Notes under the pieces: generated by a model
What the model saw: the letters and a program-made list of their open reading frames with translations, nothing else
What the model was told of the DNA's origin: nothing
The model's database searches: none
Program-made: the position numbers and the translations under genes
NCBI GenBank assembly: GCA_963650165.1
Contig: CAVJKX010000009.1
Coordinates: forward strand, 9,822 to 73,821
Source of the DNA: F23-B02 sp963650165
GTDB lineage: Bacteria; Bacillota; Clostridia; Oscillospirales; Oscillospiraceae
Reading direction: 5' to 3'
DNA length: 64,000 bases
Shown: one piece after another, positions 16,378 to 24,100 of the stretch
How the letters are laid out: the number at the start of each line of letters is the position of its first letter
How positions within the stretch are numbered: the first letter of the stretch is position 1

Positions 16378-17601
16378 TCAGCCGCCGAATACGGACAGCA
16401 GGAAGCCTGCCGCGATGGCGGAGCCGATAACGCCGGCGACATTGGGACCCATTGCGTGCATGAGCAGGAAGTTCGTCTTGTTGTACTTTCTGCCGACGTC
16501 CTGGGAAACGCGCGCGGCCATGGGAACGGCGGAAACGCCGGCCGAGCCGATGAGGGGGTTGATCTTCTTGCCGGAGGCGTAGTACATCACGACGCCGCCC
16601 AGCAGGCCGCCGATCGTCGAAACGGCGAAGGCGCACAGACCGAGGAGAATGATCTTGATCGTGGCTGCGCTCAGGAAGTTCTGAGCTACCATAGTGGCGC
16701 CGACGGAGGTGGCCAGGAAGATGGTGACGATGTTCATCAGCGCGTTCTGCGCGGTGTCCGACAGACGGTCGGTCACGCCGCACTCACGGAAGAGGTTGCC
16801 GAGCATCAGGCAGCCGATCAGCGGAGCGGTCGAGGGCAGAAGCAGAATGACGAAGGTCGCAACGACGATGGGGAAGATGATCTTCTCCGCCTTGGAGACC
16901 TCGCGCGCCTGCTCCATCTTCACCTCGCGCATTTCCTTGGTGGTGCACAGCTTCATAAGAGGCGGCTGGATCAGCGGAATGAGCGCCATGTAGGAATATG
17001 CCGCGATGGCGATGGGCCCCAAAAGATGCGGGGCGAGCTTCGTCGTCAGGAATATTGCGGTCGGGCCGTCCGCGCCGCCGATGATGCCGATGGATGCGCC
17101 CTCGGGGCCGGAAAAGCCCAGCGCGATGGCGCCGAGGAAGGCGACGAATACGCCCAGCTGCGCCGATGCGCCCATGAGCAGGCTCTTGGGGTCTGCAAGC
17201 AGCGGGCCGAAGTCGGTCATTGCGCCGACGCCGAGGAATATAAGCGAGGGGTAGATGCCGGCCTTAACGCCGATGTAGAAGAAGTCGAGCAGTCCGGCAT
17301 TGGCCATAACGTGGCCGTAGCTGTGATAATAGGGGCTCGCCTCGTCGAGGAAGGCCTCCCACAGCTCGGGGTGATACAGTGCGTTCTCGCCCATGCCGAC
17401 AAAGTAGCTCAGGTTCGTTAGCAGGCAGCCGAAGGCTATGCCGCACAGGAGCAGAGGCTCGAACTTTTTGACTATGCCCAGGTACAGAAGCACGAAGGCA
17501 ATGATTATCATGATGAGGTTTTTCCAGCCGCCGTCGGTAGTCACGAACGCGGCGAAGCCGGACTCAAGCGCAAGCTTTTGGAGAGTACCGAGAATGTCCA
17601 T
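16378..17601 (-). CDS. oadB: Sodium ion-translocating decarboxylase, beta subunit
   Basis: Membrane subunit (407 residues) of a biotin-dependent sodium pump. It decarboxylates carboxybiotin and moves Na+ outward. About 10-11 membrane segments are visible; conserved blocks include LLLCGIAFGCLLTNL, the GVGAMTDFGPLLADPK region with its essential Asp, and GIIGGADGPTAIFLTTKLAP. The protein starts 11 bases after the biotin carrier gene and is last in the operon. The decarboxylation substrate is set by the alpha subunit; beta subunits of oxaloacetate, glutaconyl-CoA and methylmalonyl-CoA pumps are alike. Confidence 0.95.
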   Translation of the reverse strand: MDILGTLQKLALESGFAAFVTTDGGWKNLIMIIIAFVLLYLGIVKKFEPLLLCGIAFGCLLTNLSYFVGMGENALYHPELWEAFLDEASPYYHSYGHVMANAGLLDFFYIGVKAGIYPSLIFLGVGAMTDFGPLLADPKSLLMGASAQLGVFVAFLGAIALGFSGPEGASIGIIGGADGPTAIFLTTKLAPHLLGPIAIAAYSYMALIPLIQPPLMKLCTTKEMREVKMEQAREVSKAEKIIFPIVVATFVILLLPSTAPLIGCLMLGNLFRECGVTDRLSDTAQNALMNIVTIFLATSVGATMVAQNFLSAATIKIILLGLCAFAVSTIGGLLGGVVMYYASGKKINPLIGSAGVSAVPMAARVSQDVGRKYNKTNFLLMHAMGPNVAGVIGSAIAAGFLLSVFGG

Positions 17602-17612
17602 CCCTTACCTCC

Positions 17613-18017
17613 TTACGCTATTACGACAAGAGGAGCACCGGTCTCGACTACTGCGCCCTTTGCCGCAACGATCTGAGCGACGGTGCCGGACTTGGTGGCG
17701 ACGATCTCGTTTTCCATTTTCATTGCCTCGAGGATGAGCAGCACGTCGCCCTCCTCGACCTTCTGGCCCTGCGCAACGTTTATATTGAGAATGTTGCCGG
17801 GCATGGGGCTCTTTACGACCTCGCCGGAGGCAAGGGCTGCGCCTGCGGGAGCTGCGGGAGCCGCCGCAGCGGCGGGTGCTGCCGCAACGGGAGCCGCTGC
17901 GGCCACGGGTGCGGGAGCCGCGGGAGCGTATGCCTCGTACTCGTCAATGAGCATGGCCTTGCCCTCTTCGACCTCGACCTCGTAGGTTCTGTTATTTAAA
18001 GTTACCTTATACTTCAT
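17613..18017 (-). CDS. Biotin carboxyl carrier subunit of the sodium pump (gamma/delta-like)
   Basis: 134-residue carrier protein. An N-terminal beta-rich stretch (MKYKVTLNNRTYEVEVEEG) is followed by a 35-residue flexible Ala/Pro linker and a lipoyl-type biotin domain (PMPGNILNINV) with the biotinylation site EAMKMEN, Lys100. The carrier swings carboxybiotin from the alpha carboxyltransferase to the beta channel. It is separate here, whereas in Klebsiella-type OadA it is fused to the alpha chain. The ATG at 18017 is chosen over an upstream in-frame start because the family begins with MKYKV; it overlaps oadG by 11 bases. Confidence 0.93.
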   Translation of the reverse strand: MKYKVTLNNRTYEVEVEEGKAMLIDEYEAYAPAAPAPVAAAAPVAAAPAAAAAPAAPAGAALASGEVVKSPMPGNILNINVAQGQKVEEGDVLLILEAMKMENEIVATKSGTVAQIVAAKGAVVETGAPLVVIA

Positions 18018-18354
18018 CTTCCTTGACCTCCTTGATTGAAATAAAGCGGAGCTCGTTAACGGGCTTGCCGAGAGTGTCCGCAACGATGGCCATTACCATG
18101 GCGGCGTCTTTGGGATCGGTGTCGTAGAGCTTGAGCTCACCGGCAGAGCCCGGCGCTTCCGGAACGGCCGGAGCGGGTGCGGGAGCTGCGGGAGCCGGTG
18201 CCGCGGCCTTTTCATTGTTCGCGCGGCTGACCATGATCTTACCCATTATCATAACGACGAACATGAGAAGCACCAGGCCGAAGAAAACGACGATATAGCC
18301 CAGCAGCGCGCACAGCGCCGCGTCGCCGAAGGAGATGTTTATCAGATCAGTCAT
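18007..18354 (-). CDS. oadG: OadG family sodium-pump gamma subunit
   Basis: 115 residues: one N-terminal membrane helix (about residues 12-38), an Ala/Pro-rich linker, and a short cytoplasmic tail with acidic residues. This is the normal organisation of OadG, the small subunit that anchors the alpha carboxyltransferase to the beta channel. It lies between oadA (13-base gap) and the biotin carrier (11-base overlap). Sequence conservation in this family is low, so the call rests on topology and position. Confidence 0.85.
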   Translation of the reverse strand: MTDLINISFGDAALCALLGYIVVFFGLVLLMFVVMIMGKIMVSRANNEKAAAPAPAAPAPAPAVPEAPGSAGELKLYDTDPKDAAMVMAIVADTLGKPVNELRFISIKEVKEDEV

Positions 18355-18367
18355 CTTCTAAACCTCC

Positions 18368-19750
18368 TCAGGCCTCGGTAATGGTGTAGCGAACGACCTT
18401 TTCCTCCGCCTCGCGGCGCTTTTCGAAGAAATTCTCCGCGACCTGGGGGAAGGCGATATAGCTGAGGACATCCTCCTCGCACCTTGCGGTATCGCCGAGG
18501 TGTTCGGCCGCCTTTTCGTAGGTATCGGTCGGAAGCGTGTCGGCGTAGCGGCCCTCTATGGGCTTTTCGCCGTTGAGTATCTTTGCGCGCACCGCCTCGT
18601 CGATGGGAGCGGGCGTTCTGCCGTATTCACCGCGGCAGTAGGCCTTGATCTCCGCGCCGACGTTCTTATAGCGCTCGCCCGCGAGCACGTTCTGCACCGC
18701 CTGCGAGCCGACGAGCTGGCTGGTCGGGGTGACGAGCGGGGGATAGCCCATGTCCTTGCGCACGCGCGGCGTTTCGATGAGCGCATCCTCGAACTTGTCC
18801 AGCGCGTTCATCATCTTCAGCTGGCTGAGAAGGTTCGAGAGCATGCCGCCGGGTATCTGATAGGTCAGGCACTGGGTGTCGGTGCTCATGGAGATGGGGT
18901 TGAGCGTACCGTCGGCGAGGTAATCGTTGCGGATGGGCTTGAAGTAGTTTGCCATTTCTATGAGTATCTTCTCGTCGAGCGCGACATCGTAGCCGAGCTC
19001 GCGGAGCGCATAGAACAGCGTCTCCGTAGCAGGCTGCGAGGTGCCGCCGGAGAAGGGGGATATCGCGGTGTCGATAACGTCGGCTCCGGCCTCGATGCCC
19101 TTGAGATAGGTCATGAAGGCAAGGCCCGTTGTGCAGTGAGTGTGCAGAACGACGGGCAGGTCCACGGCGTCCTTTATGCCGGAAACGAGGTCGTATGCTC
19201 TCTGCGGGGTCATGATGCCGGCCATGTCCTTGATGCAGATCGAGCTTACGCCCATCTTCTCAAGCTCCTTTACCATCTCGACGTACTTTGCGATGGTGTG
19301 CACGGGGCTCGTGGTGTAGGAAATGGTGCCGGAGGCCATTGCGCCCTGCTTTACGGTCTCCTCGATGGCGACCTTGAGGTTGTCGGTGTCGTTGAGCGCA
19401 TCGAATATGCGGATGATGTCGATGCCGTTTTTGACAGAGGCGCGCACGAAACGGCGCACGATGTCGTCGGGATAGTGCTTGTAGCCGAGGATGTTCTGGC
19501 CGCGCAGAAGCATCTGGAGCTTGGTGTTGGGCATTTTTGCGCGGATCTTGCGCAGACGCTCCCACGGATCCTCGCCCAGAAAGCGCAGGCAGACGTCGAA
19601 GGTCGCGCCGCCCCAGCATTCAACGGAGTAGAATCCGGCCTTGTCCATCTTGTCAAGGATGGGCTCGAACTTGTCGTAGGGAAGCCTTGTCGCAATAAGT
19701 GACTGGTTTGCGTCACGAAGCACGGTTTCCGTAAACTGTACTTTCTTCAT
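18368..19750 (-). CDS. oadA: Oxaloacetate decarboxylase alpha / pyruvate carboxylase subunit B-type carboxyltransferase
   Basis: 460-residue carboxyltransferase that transfers CO2 from its 2-oxoacid substrate to biotin. It has the TIM-barrel opening FTETVLRDANQSLIATR, ECWGGATFDVCLRFL, LRGQNILGYKHY, and SICIKDMAGIMTP with the active-site Lys, plus the conserved helical PYC/OADA domain from about residue 300. It lacks the fused biotin domain, which is encoded separately two genes on. The adjacent OadB and OadG subunits make oxaloacetate decarboxylation with Na+ export the likely job. First gene of the operon, GGGAGG RBS. Confidence 0.94.
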   Translation of the reverse strand: MKKVQFTETVLRDANQSLIATRLPYDKFEPILDKMDKAGFYSVECWGGATFDVCLRFLGEDPWERLRKIRAKMPNTKLQMLLRGQNILGYKHYPDDIVRRFVRASVKNGIDIIRIFDALNDTDNLKVAIEETVKQGAMASGTISYTTSPVHTIAKYVEMVKELEKMGVSSICIKDMAGIMTPQRAYDLVSGIKDAVDLPVVLHTHCTTGLAFMTYLKGIEAGADVIDTAISPFSGGTSQPATETLFYALRELGYDVALDEKILIEMANYFKPIRNDYLADGTLNPISMSTDTQCLTYQIPGGMLSNLLSQLKMMNALDKFEDALIETPRVRKDMGYPPLVTPTSQLVGSQAVQNVLAGERYKNVGAEIKAYCRGEYGRTPAPIDEAVRAKILNGEKPIEGRYADTLPTDTYEKAAEHLGDTARCEEDVLSYIAFPQVAENFFEKRREAEEKVVRYTITEA

Positions 19751-19851
19751 TTTTTCCTCCCGAATTCAAAATTTATTAACACCATATAGTATAGTATAAA
19801 GTTTCCGTGAATTCTACACTTATCTTAGGCAAATTTATAACAATCGGCGCA

Positions 19852-19888
19852 AAAAATGCAGACAGTTTACACAACTGCCTGCATTTTC
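19852..19888 (-). terminator. Terminator after the PBP operon
   Basis: Stem AATGCAG-CAGTT / AACTG-CTGCATT with single-base bulges and a TACAC loop. The minus strand continues into TTTTTT, so it ends the transcript of the 94-residue protein and the PBP. The remaining 19751-19851 region is A+T rich and must hold the oad promoter, but no convincing -35/-10 pair was found. Confidence 0.75.
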
Positions 19889-19909
19889 GGAAAATATCCG
19901 CTTTTTTGC

Positions 19910-20194
19910 TTATTTTGAGGCCAGAGCTCTGTCGAGCCAGACGCTTGCGACGTCCATTGCCGCCCAGAAGCCGTCCTTCTCGCTCTTCTTGACTATGCGG
20001 TCGCGCGACTTGACGGCGGGGTCGGTGAGCTGGAGCTGGACGGAAACCTTCGTGGCAACGTCGAGATCCTTGACCTTTTTCGTGTCCATGATCTGGAGCA
20101 TGATGATGTATTTATCGCTCATGCTGCCGTAATAGACGATGTTTCCTGCGCGCTGCAGGGGGTGGCCTTTGTATTCAAGTGCTTTGTTTGCCAA
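19910..20194 (-). CDS. Conserved hypothetical protein downstream of the PBP gene
   Basis: 94 residues, no signal peptide or membrane segment. The first half is beta-rich (GNIVYYGSMSDKYIIMLQI), the middle has DLDVATKVSVQLQL and the end is helical. I do not recognise a named domain. It lies 20 bases after the penicillin-binding protein gene on the same strand, behind an AGGAGG RBS (AAGGAGGTATAAC before the ATG), and shares its terminator. It is therefore co-expressed with cell-wall synthesis, but no function can be assigned. Confidence 0.75.
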   Translation of the reverse strand: MANKALEYKGHPLQRAGNIVYYGSMSDKYIIMLQIMDTKKVKDLDVATKVSVQLQLTDPAVKSRDRIVKKSEKDGFWAAMDVASVWLDRALASK

Positions 20195-20214
20195 AGTTAT
20201 ACCTCCTTGTCTGC

Positions 20215-22344
20215 TCAGAAGAGATCGCGGAAGTTGGCGAAGATATCGTCGGTATTGCCGCCGTTTTCCTCCTCCTGCTTCTTCTGCTCCTCTTCCTGCT
20301 TCTTCTTTTCTTCCTCTTCCTTCTGCTTCTTTTCCTCCTCGGTCAGCGCCTGCTCCTCGAGCTCCTCGCGTGTGCCGAAGATGCCGGTCGGCTCGCCGCC
20401 GGTGGACATGTTGAAGTCCTTGTACGCGAGATCGGCGTGAACAGAGGACATGACCTTCTGCCAGATGGTGACGGCGGGGTTTCCGCTGAAGGCCAGATAC
20501 TCGGGAGTGTCATAGCCCGTCCAGACCGCGCAGGTGTAATACGGCGTGTAGCCGCAGAACCAGCGGTCGAAGTTTGCCGTCGTCGTACCGGTCTTGCCGG
20601 CGACGGGCATGTTGCTCAGACGCGAGGCAGCGCCAGTGCCGTTGGTGGCGGCGTTATTGAGCATATAGGTCATGGTGCGGGCGGTCTCCTTCGAGAAGGC
20701 CTGAATAGTCTCGGCCTGATTGTCGAGAACTATCTTGCCGGTGCGGTCCTTTACCATGGTGTAGCTGCGCGAATAGGTGAAGGTGCCGTCGTTTGCAAGG
20801 GCGGTGTAGGCCTGCACCATCTCGCGCACGGTGATGCCGTAGCTCGGCTGGCCGAGCGCCATTGCCGCATAGTCGGCGTCCGCATCGACAAGGCTCGTAA
20901 CGCCCAGGTGCGTGCGCAGGAACTCCAGCGAGGTCGCGGGGGTCAGCTTATCGACGATCTGCGCCGCAACGGTGTTTTTCGACTGCTGGAGCGCGTACTG
21001 TATCGTGATAACGCCGCTGTAGCTGTTCGGCGAGTTTTTCGGATACCATGAGGTGTGCGCGAGCTGAACGTGAGTCTCGTCCGCGTCGAGCACGAGCGTC
21101 GAGGGGCTTATGAGCCCGTATTCCACCGCAGGTCCGTAAACCGAGAGCGGCTTAATGGACGATCCGGGCGGGCGCGTGGTGTCGGTCGCTCTGTTGAGCC
21201 CGTAGTTGATGGTCTTTTCACCCGTGCCGCCGGAGAGGGCTTTTATCTCGCCGGTGGTCTGGTCGATGATGACTATCGCGCTCTGAAGCTGCGACTTCGA
21301 GCCGTTGTACGACTGCGGCAGCTCCTCGAGGTTTGTGTATATCGCGTCTACCTTTGCCTGAATATCCGTGTCGATGCAGGCGTATATCTCATAGCCTGCG
21401 TTGTGCACGAGCTGGCTTGCCGCGGTGCGGCTGATGCCCTTGGCCTCTGCAAGGTCGGAGATAACGTCGGAAATGACGACCTCCTCGTAATAGCTGTAGA
21501 TCGAGGAACTGGGGGAGTTTTCGCTGCGGACAAATTCAAGCTCCTCGGACTTGGCCGCCTCGTACTCCTCCTTGTTGAGGTAGCCCTGCTTATACATCTC
21601 GCGCAGGACGTTCTCCTGACGCTCCTTGTTGTTCTCAACGCTGTAGAACGGGTCGTAATACGTCGGAAGGTTCGTTATGCCGACGATGGACGCGGCCTCG
21701 GCGACGGAAAGATCCTTCGCGTCCTTGCCGAAATAGGTCTGTGCCGCCGTCTGTATGCCGTAGCAGCCCTCGCCGAAGTAAACGGCGTTGAGGTAATACT
21801 CAAGGATCTCCTCCTTGTCGTAGTTCTTCTCAAGCTCGAGCGCCTGGAATATCTCCAGAAGCTTGCGCTGCACGGTTATATCGTCCTGCTGGGTGAGATT
21901 TTTTATAAGCTGCTGCGTTATCGTCGAGCCGCCGAAGGTCGAGCCGCCGGTGAACATATTCAGCGCCGCGTGCGCCGTTCGGAACCAGTCAACGCCCTTG
22001 TGCGTATAAAAGCGCTTGTCCTCAATGGCGACGAGCGCGTCCTTCACATGCTGGGGGATATCGTTTCCGTCCACCCAGATGCGGTTTTCGCTGCTTTTGA
22101 CGGTCGTCAGCTTCTGATAATCGCCGTTAGAATCCTTATAATAGATAATGCTCGACTGATTGAGCGTAAAATCGGTCAGATCAAGGTCGAGGCCCGGTGT
22201 GATGCAGGTCTTGACGTAGAATGCAAAAATGCATACGAAGATAAGCCCCGTCACAACGCCGATGAGCAGTATCGTTCCGATAACGCCCATGATGCGGCCA
22301 AACGCGCTGCCGCGCTTTTCGGCCGGTTCCCTGGCAATATCCAT
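20215..22344 (-). CDS. Class A penicillin-binding protein (PBP1A-like)
   Basis: Bifunctional peptidoglycan synthase, about 709 residues. A membrane anchor at about residues 18-42 follows a short cytoplasmic tail. The GT51 glycosyltransferase contains EDKRFYTHKGVDW, GGSTFGGSTITQQLIKN, KNYDKEEILEYYLNAVYFG and EAASIVGI. The transpeptidase has SSIKP (active Ser), SKN and AGKTGTT. The C-terminal 60 residues are a low-complexity Glu/Lys/Gln helix, likely extracellular. The start at 22344 is chosen because GGAGGTG lies 9 bases before it; a further in-frame ATG at 22401 has no RBS. Confidence 0.95.
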   Translation of the reverse strand: MDIAREPAEKRGSAFGRIMGVIGTILLIGVVTGLIFVCIFAFYVKTCITPGLDLDLTDFTLNQSSIIYYKDSNGDYQKLTTVKSSENRIWVDGNDIPQHVKDALVAIEDKRFYTHKGVDWFRTAHAALNMFTGGSTFGGSTITQQLIKNLTQQDDITVQRKLLEIFQALELEKNYDKEEILEYYLNAVYFGEGCYGIQTAAQTYFGKDAKDLSVAEAASIVGITNLPTYYDPFYSVENNKERQENVLREMYKQGYLNKEEYEAAKSEELEFVRSENSPSSSIYSYYEEVVISDVISDLAEAKGISRTAASQLVHNAGYEIYACIDTDIQAKVDAIYTNLEELPQSYNGSKSQLQSAIVIIDQTTGEIKALSGGTGEKTINYGLNRATDTTRPPGSSIKPLSVYGPAVEYGLISPSTLVLDADETHVQLAHTSWYPKNSPNSYSGVITIQYALQQSKNTVAAQIVDKLTPATSLEFLRTHLGVTSLVDADADYAAMALGQPSYGITVREMVQAYTALANDGTFTYSRSYTMVKDRTGKIVLDNQAETIQAFSKETARTMTYMLNNAATNGTGAASRLSNMPVAGKTGTTTANFDRWFCGYTPYYTCAVWTGYDTPEYLAFSGNPAVTIWQKVMSSVHADLAYKDFNMSTGGEPTGIFGTREELEEQALTEEEKKQKEEEEKKKQEEEQKKQEEENGGNTDDIFANFRDLF

Positions 22345-22538
22345 TTTCGGCAACACCTCCTTGCGAGTGTCAAAGTCAAATGAACGGTATATGATGAACA
22401 TAGTAAGCTGATTTTATCTGAATTATCATTATATCATGTTATGTCAAGCGGGGGTGGATAATTTGTAAAGTTTTAAGCCGGCAGGGTATTTGTTTATGCC
22501 GTATATGGGGATAATACGGAATAAAGGAGATGAAGAGC

Positions 22539-22865
22539 TTGAAAATTGCATTAAAAAAGACCGCGCTGTGCGTCTGCATGCTCGCGGCGCTCATAATGTG
22601 CGGCGCGGCCGTGTCGGACAGAGGCGGCGAGGCCGCCGTGCCGGAGCGGAGCGCGGCCGCGGCTTCGGCGGACGTCGGGGGCTACTGCCTGCGCGACTGG
22701 CAGGGCTACCTTGCCGTTTTCGAGGGCGGAGGCGAAACGCCGAGCGCCATGACCGATATCCCGACCGAGACGCTCAGCCTCGTTGACAGGGAAAAGCTCC
22801 GAACCGGCATCAATGCCGCAACGCGCGAGGAGCTGCTGTCGCTGCTTGAGGACTTTAGCTCTTGA
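22539..22865 (+). CDS. Secreted BofC C-terminal-like protein
   Basis: About 108 residues with a signal peptide or N-terminal anchor (IALKKTALCVCMLAALIMC), then a short Ala-rich spacer and a compact domain: YCLRDWQGYLAVFEGG, TDIPTETLSLVDR and a final EELLSLLEDFSS. The domain pattern resembles the C-terminal part of BofC, the forespore inhibitor of pro-sigma-K processing; small versions are common in Clostridia. AAAGGAG abuts the ATG at 22530, which is too close to serve it, so the in-frame TTG at 22539 (9 bases from GGAG) is the better start. A sporulation role is an inference. Confidence 0.65.
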   Translation: MKIALKKTALCVCMLAALIMCGAAVSDRGGEAAVPERSAAAASADVGGYCLRDWQGYLAVFEGGGETPSAMTDIPTETLSLVDREKLRTGINAATREELLSLLEDFSS

Positions 22866-22919
22866 TTTATGCGCCTGTGTAGGTTAAAATAGGATTACCA
22901 CAACACAGGAGGAAATAAC

Positions 22920-23204
22920 ATGAGCGAAGATTTCGGCAATGATTTTATCACTATCATAGATGATGACGGCAATGAATTCAACCTTGAGCTGCTCGATACC
23001 ATAGACTATAACGGCGAGACCTTTTCCGCGTTCCTGCCCGCCGACATGGATGAGGACGATCCCGACTACGGTCTTATTCTGCTGAGCGTTACCGAGGATG
23101 AAAACGGCGATGAGCTGTTTGAATCCATCGACGACGACGCAAAGCTTGAAGAGGTGCATCAGATGTTCATGACCGTTTTCGAGGCCGAGGACGGAGAGGA
23201 ATAA
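22920..23204 (+). CDS. DUF1292 domain protein
   Basis: 94-residue, strongly acidic, soluble protein. The opening FITIIDDDGNEFNLELLDTI and the later YGLILLSV and FESIDDD blocks are characteristic of DUF1292, a short beta-rich family found across Firmicutes, often near the mreB/yrrK region. The function is unknown. An ideal AGGAGGAAATAAC RBS precedes the ATG. It may share a transcript with the BofC-like gene 54 bases upstream. Confidence 0.85.
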   Translation: MSEDFGNDFITIIDDDGNEFNLELLDTIDYNGETFSAFLPADMDEDDPDYGLILLSVTEDENGDELFESIDDDAKLEEVHQMFMTVFEAEDGEE

Positions 23205-23274
23205 GCCGCAAGGAATACTCATATGTTTCATAATGTATGATAAATGCCCTGCCGCGTGCGCGGTGTCATATTGA

Positions 23275-23443
23275 CTTCGGGTTCGTTAAACCCACATTTC
23301 TAATAAGGGATGCCGATTTGAATCTGCGGATTGCAGGCCTCCCGGCCGCGGGCCGGACGTTGGAAGCAGAGAAACAGAGCTTAGGCGACCCACCTGCTAT
23401 CTTGTGCAGGTTATAACCGAACCCCAACGGCGCGGCGGGGTTT
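23275..23443 (+). ncRNA. ssrS: Candidate 6S RNA
   Basis: Non-coding stretch with the 6S architecture. The closing stem is GGGTTCG (23279-23285) with CGAACCC (23418-23424), extended by TTA/TAA. It encloses a large internal bubble, and an apical arm is closed by TCTGC/GCAGA and capped by CGGCC/GGCCG. The 3' side of the bubble contains GCTTAGGCGACCCACCTGC and a small ACCTGC/GCAGGT hairpin, as in Firmicutes 6S RNAs. It is followed by a strong terminator and lies in a gap without genes. 6S RNA mimics an open promoter and binds RNA polymerase. Ends are approximate. Confidence 0.65.
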
Positions 23444-23444
23444 T

Positions 23445-23478
23445 GCCCGATGGAAAACCATCGGGCTTTTTGTCTTTT
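23445..23478 (+). terminator. Terminator after the 6S RNA candidate
   Basis: GCCCGATGG / CCATCGGGC, loop AAAA, then TTTTTGTCTTTT. Confidence 0.92.
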
Positions 23479-23640
23479 AGTAAGCGCTGAATAAATGACT
23501 GTCAGCGTCTGAACGGATAATTTGTGCCCTGATTTAGTCACGTTTTCTTGAAATACACAAAGTATTCCTGCGAAAAAGTGCCGTTATCAGAACCCAAATT
23601 CTCTCGCTCAGCCATCTGACGCATTTAATCAGCGCTTACT
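23479..23640. mobile_element. MITE-like palindromic element, 162 bp
   Basis: Bounded by 19-base terminal inverted repeats with one mismatch: AGTAAGCGCTGAATAAATG at the left and the complement of AGTAAGCGCTGATTAAATG at the right. No coding capacity. The interior holds ATACACAAAGTAT at 23553-23565, the same 13-mer found four times in the tandem array at 3921-4290. No clear target-site duplication was seen. It could be a non-autonomous transposable element or a REP-type hairpin. Confidence 0.65.
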
Positions 23641-23683
23641 TTAGGCTTTTATTATAAGTACAGGAAGCACAGACAGAAAGCAT

Positions 23684-23717
23684 GCAGCCGAAATTTTTTC
23701 GGCTGCAAATTTTTTTA
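23684..23717 (+). terminator. Terminator upstream of the phage-like cassette
   Basis: GCAGCCGAAA / TTTCGGCTGC type stem followed by AAATTTTTTT. It insulates the cassette from upstream transcription, or acts in a leader. Confidence 0.8.
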
Positions 23718-23738
23718 CTTGTACGCAAACGTACAAGT
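23717..23738 (+). promoter_or_regulatory. Perfect 9-bp inverted repeat, possible operator of the phage-like cassette
   Basis: ACTTGTACG-CAAA-CGTACAAGT, 22 bases, ending 38 bases before the first cassette ATG. It has no T run after it, so it is unlikely to be a terminator and fits a dimeric repressor or activator site. I found no second copy in the window. Confidence 0.5.
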
Positions 23739-23776
23739 CAGGCCCGAAAACAGCCTATGGGTGAGAGGTGAATTTT

Positions 23777-24100
23777 ATGAACAGAAAAAGATCCGCCGGT
23801 GCGGATAAGCTTCTCGAAAAGCTTGCGGTGTCCTCGCCGAACGATGCCGTGAAGCTGCTTTATCTCGGCGCCGATGATATCTCCGAGCTCGAGGGACTCG
23901 ATCTTTCGCTGCTGAGCGAGATAAAACGCGGGCCGAAGGGGGAGGTGGAGCTGAAGTTCGTAAACAAGCTGGCGATCATAAGGGAGCTTATAGAGCTCAA
24001 TGCCGCGGCCGCGGCGCAGTCGGCTCAGGGCGGCGGCTTCTATGCGGCGCTGGACAAATCGGCAAGGCTTCTGGAGGGCGAGCGGGAAAATGAGCTTTGA
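23777..24100 (+). CDS. Putative terminase small subunit of the phage-like cassette
   Basis: 107 residues from ATG 23777 (GAGAGGTG RBS 6-7 bases before; GTG at 23768 is an alternative). The sequence is mostly helical, begins basic (NRKRSAG) and contains LLYLGADDISELEGLDLSLL and a final acidic/basic helix. The identity as a small terminase (DNA recognition) is inferred from its place directly before, and 11 bases overlapping, the large terminase gene; no helix-turn-helix can be named with confidence. It is the first gene of a 14-gene plus-strand block. Confidence 0.6.
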   Translation: MNRKRSAGADKLLEKLAVSSPNDAVKLLYLGADDISELEGLDLSLLSEIKRGPKGEVELKFVNKLAIIRELIELNAAAAAQSAQGGGFYAALDKSARLLEGERENEL

